A stretch of 64,000 nucleotides of DNA from Stenogyne calaminthoides (Eukaryota; Streptophyta; Magnoliopsida; Lamiales; Lamiaceae): assembly GCA_037126765.1 (NCBI GenBank), contig JBBCBC010000043.1, positions 1,736,001 through 1,800,000 on the forward strand. The letters are read 5' to 3'. Positions 1 to 11,984 of this stretch are shown piece by piece. The position numbers and the translations under genes are program-made. Within the stretch, counting starts at the first letter, position 1, and every line of letters begins with the position of its first letter. A model generated the notes under the pieces. It had not been told where the DNA came from, searched no databases, and saw only the letters and a program-made list of their open reading frames with translations.

Positions 1-577
1 GAAAGAACTAGAAACTCATATTTATGGTTACACTGAAGTAAATGACTATTGATATGTGTTTGGTTCAAACTCTTCGATAGGGATGATAATGAAAATTATG
101 GAATAGTGAGTTACAAAAATGACGGTTGCATTGTTAGTGTATTGCTCTGATTTTGAAATAAGTTGAAACCAGAAATTGGCTGTTGGTTGAGGAATAGTGG
201 AATGATTGGGGAGAAATGATTATAGAGGAGGATGTAGTTAATAAAAATGCCTATATTCATTTCTATTATCATTTCCAGTGGAGTAAGTCTATTGTACACC
301 AGTTGTACGATGCAAGTGTGCACAACTAATACTTTTCATGAAAACAACTGATACTGTCCATTGAAAACAGGTAATACTGACCAACTAATACTATTCAGTG
401 AAAAAAACTAATACCGTTTAAAAGCCTTGCCTTTCCAACGAAGAATTATGAACCAAGCCCCTAAGTTCATATTTAAGCTATACATCTTTTAGTCATGCTT
501 TTGATTTGGTAACTCTGTTTAGTTTTAAGTATAATTGCAAAAACAAGGAACCAAATGAGACCCATATATATGCATAC
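1..577 (-). other. intron (start) of the receptor kinase gene
   Basis: AT-rich sequence downstream of the splice donor at 577, read on the minus strand. No kinase C-lobe coding sequence is seen on either strand, so the intron runs to or past the window edge. Around 290-430 the plus strand carries short imperfect repeats of an AACTAATACT-like word, and the motif starting near 280 (GAGTAAGTCTATTGTAC) resembles one end of the MITE family at 42.3 and 45.7 kb. Confidence 0.6.
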
Positions 578-3125
578 CTGGTGCAATGTACCCAATTGAT
601 CCACTCAGCATATTCGCGGTGGAACTGCCCATATTTTCGATCACTCCACCACCACTTCCTTCTCCAATAGCAACTAACCTCGCTATCCCAAAATCAGAAA
701 CCAAAGCCGTCATATCATCGTTAAGAAGAACGTTGCTGGGCTTCAGATCACAATGTATGACTTTAATGGGAGAATGATGATGCAGATAAGCCATTCCTTC
801 AGCTATATCGCTGCAAATGTTGACCCTCTGCAGCAGGTTCAAATCTGAGGAACCTGTTCTTAACCCATCCACCGCGTGCGGATATAACCGGCTCTCTAAG
901 CTCCCATTCGCCATGTAAGGAAGCACGAGTGCCTTAAACTCGGGTAAACTGCAAGCTGTAATGATTCTTATAAGATTCCTATGACGGATTCTTTTCAACA
1001 CTTGGCATTCTCTGTTGAAACTCTTGGTTGAATTGCCTGTTTGGAGATGCAGAACTTTGACTGCTATTTGTGTGCCATCAGGCAGAGTCCCTCTGTAGAC
1101 ATGGCCAAAGCTTCCGGTTCCAACGAGCCTTCGCTCGTTGAAACCTCCCGTGGCTTCTAAGAGCTCTTTATAGGTAATTCTTGGGAAATTTTGAGTCAAA
1201 TGTGGTGGTTGTTTCCTTGCTTTAACAGATTGAGTTGAAGAAGAAAGGACGGCTCGTAAACGCTGATATCCCAATACGCAACAGATTGTGGTGAAGAATC
1301 CGGATACGAATATGATAATGCAGAAGATAATCAAGAATATCCGCGAGTGAAAAAGCTGGCGCTTTCTGCTGCAAGACGGAATACCTGAAATTCCCCCACA
1401 GAGACGTTGGTTGCCTAAGAAAGATGAGCTCGTAGCAATGTCGAAGATCCCCCCACTCGGAATGGCTCCAGAGAAATTGTTGAACGAAAGATTGAGGAAT
1501 TTAAGCGTGCTGATTTTGTTCATGCTTGGAGGGATCGTTCCCGATATCTTGTTCATCGAAACATCAAACGTTACGAGGCTTTTTAGATCGCCTAACGAGT
1601 CGAGAATATGCCCTCCGAGAGAGTTATTCGATAAATTCAGCACCTTCAGCTCATAGCAGCTCGATATCTGATAAAAGAGGCTGCCGTTGAAGTTATTCGA
1701 CGACAAATCAATCTCCTCGACAGACGAAAGCTTGCTCAGTTCGATAGGCAGTAGCCCTTCGAACTGGTTATGCGATAGGTTGATAAACCTTCGCATCTCG
1801 TGCAGGCCCGAAATCTCTGGCGGGACCCGGCCCGTCAATCTGTTGTAGGAAAGATCCAGTGTTTGCAGTGAGGTACAACTCCCTAAGCTTGGAGGGATTG
1901 CACCTGAAAGAAGATTGTTGTTGAGGAATAAAAAGTTTAAGTTTTTTAACTTCCCTATTTCCTCAGGTATGCGACCGGACAAATTGTTGTGCGAGAGATC
2001 CACCAACCCGAGCGACGACCATAGCTGTCCTATTGAAGCTGGAATGCCTGTAAAGAAGTTGAAAGAGAGAGACAGCTGTTGTAAGTATTTTAAGTGAGCA
2101 ATTTCGGCAGAGATTGTGCCTGTGAGTAGATTTGATGTCAAATTGAGGAGTGATAGGCTGGATAGATATCCTATTTCAGGAGGAATTTCTCCGAATATCT
2201 GATTATCCTGCAGCTGCATCTCTACCAAATCCCGACTCAGTCCTCCGAGTGAACTCGGTAAACTCCCACCGAGTCCATTGCCAGTTAATTGGAGCTCCAC
2301 CAGCTTGGTGCAATTTGCAAGAGCAGTGAAAAAGGGATCAAGATTGGAGTTATTATCATGACTCACCATATGGTTGTCTGATAAATGAAGAAATATCATC
2401 TCAGGAAAGTTCGACAGCATCTTCGAAGGCAGTTCACCTGATAAGCTGTTGTTTTCCACGTCCAAACTGCGTAGCCCTGTCGCGTTCCTTAAGGAAACAG
2501 GGATTTCTCCGTAGAATTGGTTGTTGTACAGATTCAAATTCCAGAGATTCGGGCATTGCCCGATTTCTGGAGGGATATTTCCTGTCAGTTGGTTAGCTGA
2601 AAAATCGACATTTTTCAGTTTCGTGCAGTTTGAGAAGAAAGAAGGTGGAATCTCTCCGTCCAAGAAGTTGTCGTTCAGAAAAATCAACCTTAGGCGCGAT
2701 ACCAAGGATAAGGACCCCGGAATTTGGCCGTGCAAATTGTTGGCACTGAGTTTGATCTCTATTAGATTATAAAGGGAGGAAAATTCAGGTGGAATGATGC
2801 CGAAGAAATGGTTATTGACAAGGTACAAGTACCGAAGCTGTGTGAGATTGGAAAGAACGGGGGAAAGCAATCCTGTAAGGGCGGAATCGTTGAGGTTGAT
2901 ATGTACAACTCGGTGATGCAGCTTCCCACATTTCACGCTTGTGAAGTTGCATACATCTGTTCGCTCATTCCAATTTGAGAGCCTTGAATGGGGGTCCGAC
3001 GATACGCTTTCCTTGAATGCCAAAAGTGCAGCTTTATCCGTACGGATAGAGTGATGGAGCCCGAATATTGGGACGAAAGAAAGAATCAGGAAGATGATAC
3101 TACATGGTACTACCTTGAAGAACAT
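578..3125 (-). CDS. LRR receptor-like Ser/Thr kinase, 5' exon (partial gene)
   Basis: The first exon encodes about 849 residues of a plasma-membrane LRR receptor kinase resembling the putative At2g24130-type kinases. It has a signal peptide (residues 1-22), an N-terminal LRR cap (DKAALLAFKES...), about 20 leucine-rich repeats of the LxxLxLxxNxLxGxIPxxI type, and one membrane span near residues 596-620. The kinase domain begins near 650: glycine loop GTGSFGHVY, lysine in IAVKVL, catalytic HCDLKPSN near 790, SDFGIAR near 810. The residue before the catalytic Asp is Cys, so this is a non-RD kinase, a class common among immune receptors. The exon ends after GSIGYIAP at a good donor (CCAG then GTATGC, donor at 577). 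The rest of the kinase lobe must lie in a following exon left of the window; none is visible in 1-576. The ligand is unknown and any immune role is inference. Confidence 0.93.
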
Positions 3126-3355
3126 GATGTTGAATTCTGGTTTTTTGATGGCTGTTTCTTTCCTCCAATGCTGTTGAATTCTGGTGCATACTAAGCATGT
3201 GCAAGATCGATTCTAGGGCGATGTTTTCGCAACGTACAGTTCAAATGGAGTATGATTTTTGGAGGGACTAAGAAAAGGTGGTGTTTTTTATTGCAACTGG
3301 AAAAACACAAGGATGAGTAGATATTCAACTGAGATGGATGTTTATTGGTAGTTGA

Positions 3356-3365
3356 CTTATATAAG
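3356..3365 (-). promoter_or_regulatory. candidate TATA box of the receptor kinase gene
   Basis: The palindromic word CTTATATAAG lies about 230 bp upstream of the start codon at 3125 on the minus strand, a plausible TATA position if the 5' leader is about 200 nt. It rests on sequence alone, with no transcript start visible. Confidence 0.35.
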
Positions 3366-3695
3366 GTTGGTTGATGTAACATAACATATATGGTGTCTGT
3401 TCAAGTGGATGGAGAAGCACACATTTGGATATATATGTATATGGTGTTTACTGATTTCTGAATAAGCTCCATGATTTGATTTGATGCAATTTACATTAAT
3501 CATTGGTAGCCATGCATTTTATTTTTACTGGTAAAAGTTTGAGGTTTTGTGAAAAAAATGAAATCTTCGTATGGATTAGTTTTCATTTTGTTTTATCTTG
3601 TGAAATTTTGAACTTCTTGTGATGTTTATGAAATGCACAAGAGAGTGATTTGTGACTATTGAGTAGATTGTTCAAAATATATCAACTTATGTTTA

Positions 3696-3814
3696 GGGTG
3701 TGTTTGCAAACTCGAGTGAAAGGAGTAGAAACATTTATTTTTTAAAATGTTATTTCATAGTTTTAGCTTCTAAAAAATGCTTCTAAATTGTGAATAGAGT
3801 TTGCAAACACCCCC
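3696..3814. mobile_element. Tourist-like MITE (PIF/Harbinger), 119 bp
   Basis: Terminal inverted repeats GGGTGTGTTTGCAAACTC and GAGTTTGCAAACACCCCC bound a short AT-rich core and are flanked by the 3-bp duplication TTA (3693-3695 and 3815-3817). A TWA duplication is the PIF/Harbinger hallmark. There is no coding capacity. Confidence 0.8.
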
Positions 3815-3817
3815 TTA

Positions 3818-6022
3818 CTACTACGACATTGTAAAAGTAACTATGACATAACATGTTACAACATAAAATCCTTTTTATTTTTACTTAACCATCAAATCAA
3901 CTTGCCAACTTGACTAATACTGAATATAAGCTAGTAGAGTGGTAGGAATTAAGTAGCACCTACTTTTAATGTAAAAATGGGGTCATTGAGTTTGTGGATG
4001 ATCCAATATAGGTTTTTCTTTTAGCCCCACAATATATCATTATATGTTGAAAAAAGGTATGGCCCTCGTGAATTCCGTGCTCTAACTAACCTTTTTATTA
4101 ACTAAATAAAATATATAAATTGCAAAAGTATTGTTTTTATGTAGGGCAAAAATTTGAGAGAGCTCAAGTTCACACATACGTTTTCTTTTTAAATATCATT
4201 GTAATGTATATGTGTTATTATAATTTAAATAAATGTCTTATTTTTTAAATAATAAACTCAAAAATAGAGTTCACGTGATCAATCAGGATTCAAATGAGTC
4301 CTACTCCTTATTCTGATATTGTAAATTATAATATTCATGACATTTTTTTTTCTATTTTGTAAATTGCACATATTTAAAAAGGTCATTTATAATTTATATT
4401 TTCTTCTTCGAGATAAATGTAACTATAATTTAGAAATATAACAAAGTTTGGTGAAGTTCACTTCAAGAATTATTTTACAATTTGTCCTATAAAGGAATTA
4501 GAGGATGTCGCATACTATAGCATTTAAATAGTTAAAGCCACAGCCCACGCCCACTGCACTATAATCATTTGCGGCATTGAAAATTACAAATTTAATTATT
4601 TATGTACTAGGTGTGTACTAGTATAATCTTTTTTAACCTTTATTTATTTTAAATGTCGTCTACTATGTTTATTTTAGTTTTTTAAAGAAAAAGTAGATGG
4701 AGTCATTATTCTATCTAGCAGCACTATGAAGATATTGTTATGTGTTGGATGATTCTTTTAATTCAAATAGACTTTTTGAAGAAAAAAAACTACTTTTCGG
4801 CAAAAGTAGATATTTATGGCTTTAAACATATATATAATATATTAGTTAAAATAGAAATGAGTTTAAAATTCGCGGATCTTACGAGGGTCGAACCGGGTCA
4901 GACGAATATTTTTTAAAAATTTGCGCAAAGGCAAAACAGGAAATCTGCCACTATAAAGATATATATGTTAATGTAAGGACAATTATGTGTTACTACATGA
5001 TAATAAAAAGAAAAAATATTTTTACTAATTTAATGGTGTAATCTAATTGTTTGAATCTTTACTTACGACAGTTGGTCACAAATCAGAAGAAGAGCAGATA
5101 AAAAATAGAGGACGAACCGGATGAAAAATAAAGGGAGTGTCGAATTGTTCGTACAATAACACACATTTCTCTTCATAGTAATAATTTTGAGCATTTAGTA
5201 ACACAATTTTCAATGTCTTACATACATGTATGTGTACTGAAAAATAAATATATGTTATTTGTCATTGTAGTAACACATGTTTACCCTTATAATAACACAA
5301 ATCTCGTAGTGAGTTCTACTCTTTTGCCTTTGCCCGAAATTTTATAGAAAAATTTGTTTGACCAAATTCGACTCGCACAAAATCCATGAATTTTTTCCTC
5401 TGTGTTTATGTGCTTCTCCTTGTAACCCACATGTCATGTTTCAAGGATCCTTATTTGCAGTAACACATACATGTACTCACAGTAATATAGATCTCGGAGC
5501 AAGTTCTGCCTTTGAGTGAATTTTTAGAAAATATTTGTTTGACGGTTCGACTCGCACATGATCCACAAATTTTTTGCTCTGTGTTAATTCTGACCCGCGG
5601 TCAGGGATCCTAGATCTGTAAAATATTTCATATAAAAGTTTGTCATATATTTATGATTTATGAAGAGTAGATGTAGGTGTCTTGTAAATTATGTGTGTAC
5701 CGTGCAATTTAAATATATATTTTTAATTCTTAGGTTGCTTCCACTTTCACATTTTAGTAAAAAGTAATTTGCATATTTTAAAAATACATTTCATGAGTTG
5801 AACAATGCATCTTATTCATACAAAATTTATCATTGATAGAATATTTTGATGGAAATAAGATATAGTAAGATGCATTTTTTATGAATATATTATATATATT
5901 CTATAATTCATTTGGATGGAATTAAGATGCAATTTTCTTAAAACATGTGTATATTTATGAATATTTTAATTTTTTAAAATTGATACCTTCACAAAATTAA
6001 TTTAAAAATAAATAACTCCCCT
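3818..6022. other. gene-free AT-rich intergenic DNA
   Basis: No coding exon or RNA gene was recognised on either strand. The stretch holds AT-rich low-complexity sequence and the diverged direct repeat at 5299-5585 described separately. Confidence 0.6.
5299..5585. repeat. diverged direct duplication, about 105 bp units
   Basis: Two similar blocks (about 5299-5405 and 5482-5585) share the order: an ATCTCG..GAG.AAGTTCT-like start, a GAATTTT..AGAAAAT middle, TTTGTTTGAC, TTCGACTCGCACA, ATCCA.AAATTTTTT and CTCTGTGTT. They look like an old local duplication; the function is unknown. Confidence 0.55.
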
Positions 6023-6030
6023 CTCATAAG

Positions 6031-6663
6031 TAGAGATGTTAAAAGGGACAAGTCTGTAGGACCACCCATTTAAACCGGAAAAAATAAGATTTAGAATTAA
6101 GTTTTTTCAAGCCTATTTATCTTGAAGTGGTAAGGCCCTGGACCGTTTAACAGGAAACCCTAGTTGAGCCCTGTAAAGTTTGAGTCAACTAGTCAGTCCA
6201 CTTAATATTTATTTTTAATTAATTTCAATATAAATATAATAATTTTTATTTTTATCTTCGTACATATTTTTAGATGATTTAGTTAAAGGGCAACATTTAA
6301 ATCATATTTAAATAAAAATATTAAGTAATAACGATATTGAATATTAAATAATGTCATATCTTCAACATTGCTTTTTTTTAAAAAAAAAATATATAATTAA
6401 CAACACATTTATTATATTATTATATCTCCTTTAAAAAATATATTGAATTTAAATTACACCATATTATATCATAGATACTTTGAATTTGATTTTTTTTTTA
6501 ATTTTTATTTTGTAGTCTATTAGTAGCTCATTTAACCCGCGAACCACTAAGGCTAGAGTTAGGTCCTAGCTATTATGAACCTGTAAGACCTTGGACCGTT
6601 TATGTCTGCGGCCCTATAGGGCTGACCCCTAATGGATTAGGGTCGGTCCGTTTAACATCTCTA
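6031..6663. mobile_element. hAT-type non-autonomous element, 633 bp
   Basis: The ends are TAGAGATGTTAAAAGGG on the left and, reverse-complemented, TAGAGATGTTAAACGG on the right. A perfect 8-bp duplication CTCATAAG lies immediately outside both ends (6023-6030 and 6664-6671). Eight-bp duplications and TAGAG-type termini mark hAT elements. The AT-rich interior has GC-richer flanks (words such as GGCCCTGGACCG) and no transposase. It shares termini with the element at 9699-9912. Confidence 0.88.
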
Positions 6664-6671
6664 CTCATAAG

Positions 6672-7285
6672 TACGATCCATACGCGTACATCCTAAAGGA
6701 GAAGTGTAGGAAAGAAAAGAGACCCTTTTTTGTCTAAATTAATACTCACTCCGTGCTATACTAAATTAGACATTTAATGTTCACACAATATTTAATGTAA
6801 GAGTTGTTTATTAATATTTGAGGTGATAACATGATATTTTATTGAGGTCATTTCAAACAATTATATTGATAAAGTAGATTCCCCTTTGTTAGGAGAATAT
6901 GAGTGTATTTTATCCCTGACCCACAGTTGTATGTGCGGTAAATAAAAAATATTTGAAGGGTGTGAGTTAGAATGAGTATGATAATTTTATGCTATTAATA
7001 AAAAGTGTAAACAAATATGAGATAAATCAAAATGGAAAATGTTCAATTAATTATGAGATGGATCAAAATGAAAAATGACAATTGAGTATAGACTGGAAGT
7101 ATTGTTTTGCTTATATGTTGTAGTTGACTAATATTATTTGTCCATTTGTTTTACACGGGAATGTTGTGTTAACAGTTAGAAGAGTATAGGGTAATTTGTT
7201 CTAATTTGTTAATTGTCTCATTTTGAGATTGTCTCACACAATTTTTTGTTAAAAAAAAAAAAAACAAGTCAAATGATTAGAGTGA
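6672..7285. other. gene-free intergenic DNA
   Basis: AT-rich sequence with no supported gene. A short inverted pair around 7190-7235 (TCTCATTTTGAGATTGTCTCAC) may be a remnant of the same foldback type seen near 22.5 kb. Confidence 0.55.
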
Positions 7286-7290
7286 AGTTA

Positions 7291-8713
7291 TGTTAGGAAA
7301 ATTTATATTTTTGATGAAAGTTCTAAAACAAGTGTAATAGGTCAGTCAGACCTTTTAGCTGACTGATGAATCAGATAGGGAACCAGCTGATAATTTATAG
7401 ACAACTGATGATTAGTATAGGTCATATATTGAGGGAGAACTCAATATGTATAGGTTAAGTCTTAATCAGAATAGAAGACATGAAGATCAGAAGACCTTAA
7501 GTGTTCAAGACCAGAAGACCTATCCTATTGAAGACATCAACAAAGTCTCAAGTTATGTTAAGACAACTTGAACCAGAAGACTCAAGATAGACTGATCAGC
7601 CTAGACTGATCAGGGAAGCTCAATGTCAGTTGTTCACGAAGATTATTCATCAAGTCATACACAAGATCAGACAAGAATAATGTCAACCAGAAGAGTATGA
7701 CAAACGCCGAATTTGTGTACTTGTCAACCAACTAGAGATCGACACGTATGTACTTGACTGACAGAGCGCGACATGGAGTCTCAGGGTCAAATGGCTAGAA
7801 ATGATAAATTTGCATGCTTGTAGCATGACCATTCCTGATAACATCACTTCATCCCTGCAACCTACCTAAAATAGACTGATATTCAAATTGCTCTCTAACA
7901 GTTCTTTTGATCTCAACCTCTATATATATGGGATCACTCCTTCGGAGTAACACACGAAAATTATCAAGCATTCAAGCCTCAATCATTTCCGCAAGAACAC
8001 TCAAGAACTCACGTATATCTTCAAGTGTTTATCTCATGTTCTCTTAGCAAAAATATCCTCCTCTAAGCTTTTAGGCTAAACATTGTTAGGAGATATTTCC
8101 TAGTTGGAAATATAACAAATCTGTCCCAAACAGATCATGTTAGGTTAGTTTGTTAGTAAGATTATAAATTAGAAGTTCTAGCTTATTTTCTGGGATTGTT
8201 AGAGTGTGAACTCAGTAAACATCAGATTGTACTGTGTTGCCTAACACATTAAACTATGGTGGATTGTTAGTAAGCCCCCTGCTGATAAGGAAGAGTGGAT
8301 GTAGAAGGAGTTATCCAGACCACTATAAAAATTTTATGTTGTTTATATGTTTTACACGTTGCACACTACTCTTATTAAACAACATGCATAACACTTAAGA
8401 AGGATCAGTTTTGCACATCAAGTCAACTGATCAGATCAGCCTGGTCGGTTACCAACTGATCAGATTAAATTCTTGAGTTAGTTTTAAAAAGATTTTTCAC
8501 ACGGGTTAACTGCTTCTGCAAATCAGCTAGCATGATAGACGTCCAACTGACCAACTTCCGAGTAGTCAGTAGGTTGGATATCAGTCCGAGCTGATTCACT
8601 CGTACTCTTACAACACTTACTTGATTAACACGCTATACACGCCAAAATTTTTGAAAGTCTATTCACCCCTCCCCTCTAAATTTTCCACACACGAAACTCG
8701 TTCGGGACTTACA
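7291..8713 (+). mobile_element. probable solo LTR of a SIRE-like copia element
   Basis: The sequence starts TGTTAGGAAAATTTATA and ends in CGGGACTTACA, giving the TGT...ACA ends of an LTR. The flanks AGTTA (7286-7290) and AGTTG (8714-8718) look like a 5-bp duplication with one mismatch. Inside are runs of GACCAGAAGACCT-like words, a TATATATATGGGATC promoter-like box near 7920 and the pre-end block CTATTCACCCCTCCCCTC, typical of SIRE-type LTRs. No internal domain or second LTR adjoins it. The start resembles the LTR-like sequences at 53244 and 60410. Exact ends are uncertain. Confidence 0.55.
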
Positions 8714-8718
8714 AGTTG

Positions 8719-9690
8719 AACCGATTGGAAGGTACAATTGGATCAAGCAATGTCTAACGAGATGGGATGGGGGCCGGTCCATACCCATAGTCCCCATCTC
8801 TCCCGGAGGGGATTCACCATTTCTCGTGCTTATTATTTTTAGAAAATTGACAAAAATATCTTTTATTGATAGTTCAAACTCTTTTTTGTCTTACTCTTAA
8901 TAAAAAAAAGACATTTTTTTATGACATATTTACTCTTACTACATTAATGTCTATTCCTATATTATTTATTTATTCAATTTTTTACATCTTATTTTATTTA
9001 ATTAATTAATGTAATACAAACTCTCTTGTAAAACTTATTCGTAGTATGAAATTTATACAACTACACTTATAAACTAATACCATAACATTTATCAACTGAT
9101 ATCATAGTATTAAATCATAGATGACCTACTCTTAATATAATTATAATTATATTAATAATTATATTACTTTTTATTTATGGTATAGTATAAGTATGAAAGT
9201 TTAAAAAATCTCTACCCCTCAAATCATAGTACTCTCAAATCTCAAAGTGCAAAATAAAAACATGTTATTTCACAATGAACCAATTCGGTGCGAGCCCATC
9301 AGGCCCATAAGGTTTCTCAGATTGTGTAAAACAGGCCCTCTTTTTTAGTCATGGTATAATTACAGCTAGGCTGGTAAGCCGTAAGCCATTCAATTGCCAA
9401 AGCCACATATCACCTGGTCATGTAATAATTTTATTAATCCATTTTGTGTAACACATTTCAAAATTATGATACGTGTGTGGTTAAAAAATAATCGACGCTC
9501 TATACATGTACATGTTGAAAATTCAGGAAACGAAATATATTATGAAATAAGAAAAATGATGCAGAAGAATCAGACTAAGTATAAAGAGTAGATGTGAAAA
9601 TTTTCATGTGAAAAAATAAAAAATTCGCTAATCATACATTTAAAGAGGCTAGGGAACAAAATCAGTGATAATAGTTTTTGTAGCCTCACG
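8719..9690. other. gene-free intergenic DNA
   Basis: AT-rich, with no supported coding sequence on either strand. Around 9040-9240 there are simple ATTATA-type runs. Confidence 0.55.
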
Positions 9691-9698
9691 GTGGTATA

Positions 9699-9912
9699 TA
9701 GAGATATTAAACGGGTCAGCCCTAACTCATTAGGGCCAAATTTACAGGGTACTGGCCTAAAAGCAGGTTAGAGGCTTATTTGATTCACTTTTAAACGGGC
9801 CATTAAGAGCCGTAACCTAACCCTAACCCTAGCGGGCCTCGGGCTAAACGGGCGGGCCACACCATTTTAGCCCGGCCCGGCCCATCGGCCCGCGGCCCGT
9901 TCAACATCTCTA
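9699..9912. mobile_element. hAT MITE, 214 bp
   Basis: The ends are TAGAGATATTAAACGGGTC and (reverse complement) TAGAGATGTTGAACGGGCC, with the perfect 8-bp duplication GTGGTATA outside (9691-9698 and 9913-9920). The right half is GC-rich (GGCCCGGCCCATCGGCCC). It contains two or three telomere-like CCCTAA units that are part of the element, not a telomere. It belongs to the same family as 6031-6663. Confidence 0.9.
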
Positions 9913-9920
9913 GTGGTATA

Positions 9921-10801
9921 TTGCTTCTCTCGACCTGTAGACGCAAATTCGATGCCGTGCTGGGTCCCAAAAATTCTATAGAAGCAAGCATATTACTACA
10001 CCACATTGAATCATATATAACTAGTGTCATGACAGGCAAATTGGAAGAGTTGATATACACATTTTGAATGTTCATCTCACTATAAAATTTACACACATAC
10101 TCAGCAAAATTTAAAGCAATTCTTGTCAAATCGTTTGCTCAAGTATATATATTTTTTAATTAAAAAATATCAAAAAATTAGGACATAAATACGAGTGTGC
10201 ACTATTTTCATATGGAAATGTATTTTCTAGAGTTTCTCAATGTGTTTTCTCCTCATATCGTCTTGATCTATAAGGTAGCATTTTCCTTCCAGTTGGTTTG
10301 GAAGCATTTCTTGTATCATAAATTCAAAACATGGAAAAAATGTAAGTTCTGAAGGGTTTTAAATTAAAACGGAAGCAGTATTATATTCAAAAAATAAACA
10401 GTATTATAGGAAAAATATAACAGTATTACATGAAAAAATATAATAATATTACACTCTTAATGTAAGAAAAAAAGTAAATTCTAAAAGTTATTAAGTGCAA
10501 AACTAAAGCTGCATGTATTACATTCAAAACATAAGAAAAAAATTATTTATGAAGAGTATTAAACTGAAACGAAAGCAGTATTACAAGCAAAATATAACAG
10601 TATTGCATGTAAAACATAACAGTATTACATCCAAAATATAAGAAAAAGATAAATTCTAAAAGATATAAATTCAAACTGGAAGCATTATTACACGTAAAAA
10701 ATAATAGTAGTACATGTTAAAAAAATTGAGTAATTACGAGAGCATATCCTACTCTACATTATGAGTCATAACCACTTCATTTTTCATCCCATGATTTTTT
10801 A
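9921..10801. other. gene-free intergenic DNA with degenerate A-rich repeats
   Basis: From about 10370 to 10720 the words CAGTATTACA and AAAATATAACAG recur at irregular spacing, giving a diffuse A-rich repeat. No gene was recognised. Confidence 0.55.
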
Positions 10802-11081
10802 CATCTAAACTTGAACCACAACTATGAATTTAAGCATAACCAATTAATGTAGTATTAAGTCAGACTTTTAATATAGTTGAATCGATTAATATCAATGAAA
10901 ATTGAAAGTAGAACAAAAGTCATTCAAAAACAAGCAAAAGTCATCTAAACTTGAACCACAACTATGAATTTAAGCATAACCAATTAATCTAGTACTGAAT
11001 CAGACTTTTAATATAGTTGAATCGATTAATATCAATGAAGATTGAAACTAGAACAAAAGTCATTCACAAACAAGCAAAAAT
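10802..11081. repeat. 140-bp tandem duplication
   Basis: Two adjacent copies begin with CATCTAAACTTGAACC at 10802 and 10942 and stay nearly identical to the CAAACAAGCAAAA-type ends. The period is 140 bp. Differences are scattered substitutions, so the duplication is fairly young. No coding capacity. Confidence 0.85.
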
Positions 11082-11456
11082 TATAAAATAAACACAAGCA
11101 AATGGGAAATGCACAGACATAATGAAGAATTTTTAAGATTAGACTATTTTTCCCATAGACTGTAACCCATCCTTAAAGTCATATCAAATTATCAATAAAA
11201 GAACTAAAACATATGCAAATAAGTAGATCACTAATTTTTATCAAACATAATAAGCAGATACATAAAGTTCACAAATCAAATTGATGAATAAAAATTTGAA
11301 AAATCTACCATTTTACCTGAAGAATCTTAATGGCAGGCGAGCAGAGAAGAGGCAACGCACAAGAGGAGAAAAAAGCGACAAATTTGTCAAAAGCTATAAA
11401 ATTGACTAAACATCAAAGGATTTATAATCAGATCGGTATTAAAAATTCAATGATAT

Positions 11457-11530
11457 ATTGTTGTGGCCTAATGATAAGCAACTGTGATTCTTACCCGGGT
11501 GATGCGGGTTCGAACCCCAGCTGCTATTGT
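11457..11530 (+). repeat. tRNA-derived SINE head (not a functional tRNA)
   Basis: An A-box-like stretch (TGGCCTAATGATAAG) is followed at tRNA spacing by a perfect B box (GGTTCGAACCC near 11507). The T stem does not pair beyond three base pairs and no acceptor stem closes, so a functional tRNA gene is unlikely. A tRNA-derived SINE 5' end or tRNA relic is the best reading. The 3' limit is not resolved. Confidence 0.35.
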
Positions 11531-11984
11531 TCACATGTAAATAGTGTAATTGTGCAATAATAAAAATGGAAACTTATACATGTGAAAAAAAGGAAAATTA
11601 TAATTAGTATTATTTTAGTACCAAAAATTCATATGAGACATTCTCATGCAAATGTGCATCTATTTTAATTGTTTCCCTTTTCCTTCATCACACTATTCAC
11701 GCTTGTGCATGACAGTTCCATTTTTTTTATGTTAGCTTTTTAATGTTCTCACGTGTTACACCTTCTAAATTTGTTACATGTGTGTATATGGATTATTTGT
11801 TTATATTTTAACTAAGACATATTATGATCTTGTTTTGAATCACAAGTGAACAGTGCATAATTATATTTTTGGAAGTGGATGTGACCAAGTTTTACCCAAA
11901 AAAAGTATTTTTTGAGTTATTTTAGCATTTCAAAACACTACCTATGTATCTGGAAGAAAAGTGGAATACTTATGATTGATATAT

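Noticed and set aside
1411..2772. Plus-strand frames of 60-83 codons
   Set aside because: Antisense shadows of the LRR coding exon.
9815..9832. Telomere-like CCCTAA units
   Set aside because: Only two or three units, inside a hAT MITE with defined ends.
11457..11530. Functional tRNA gene
   Set aside because: Good A- and B-box-like sequences, but the T stem and acceptor stem do not pair.
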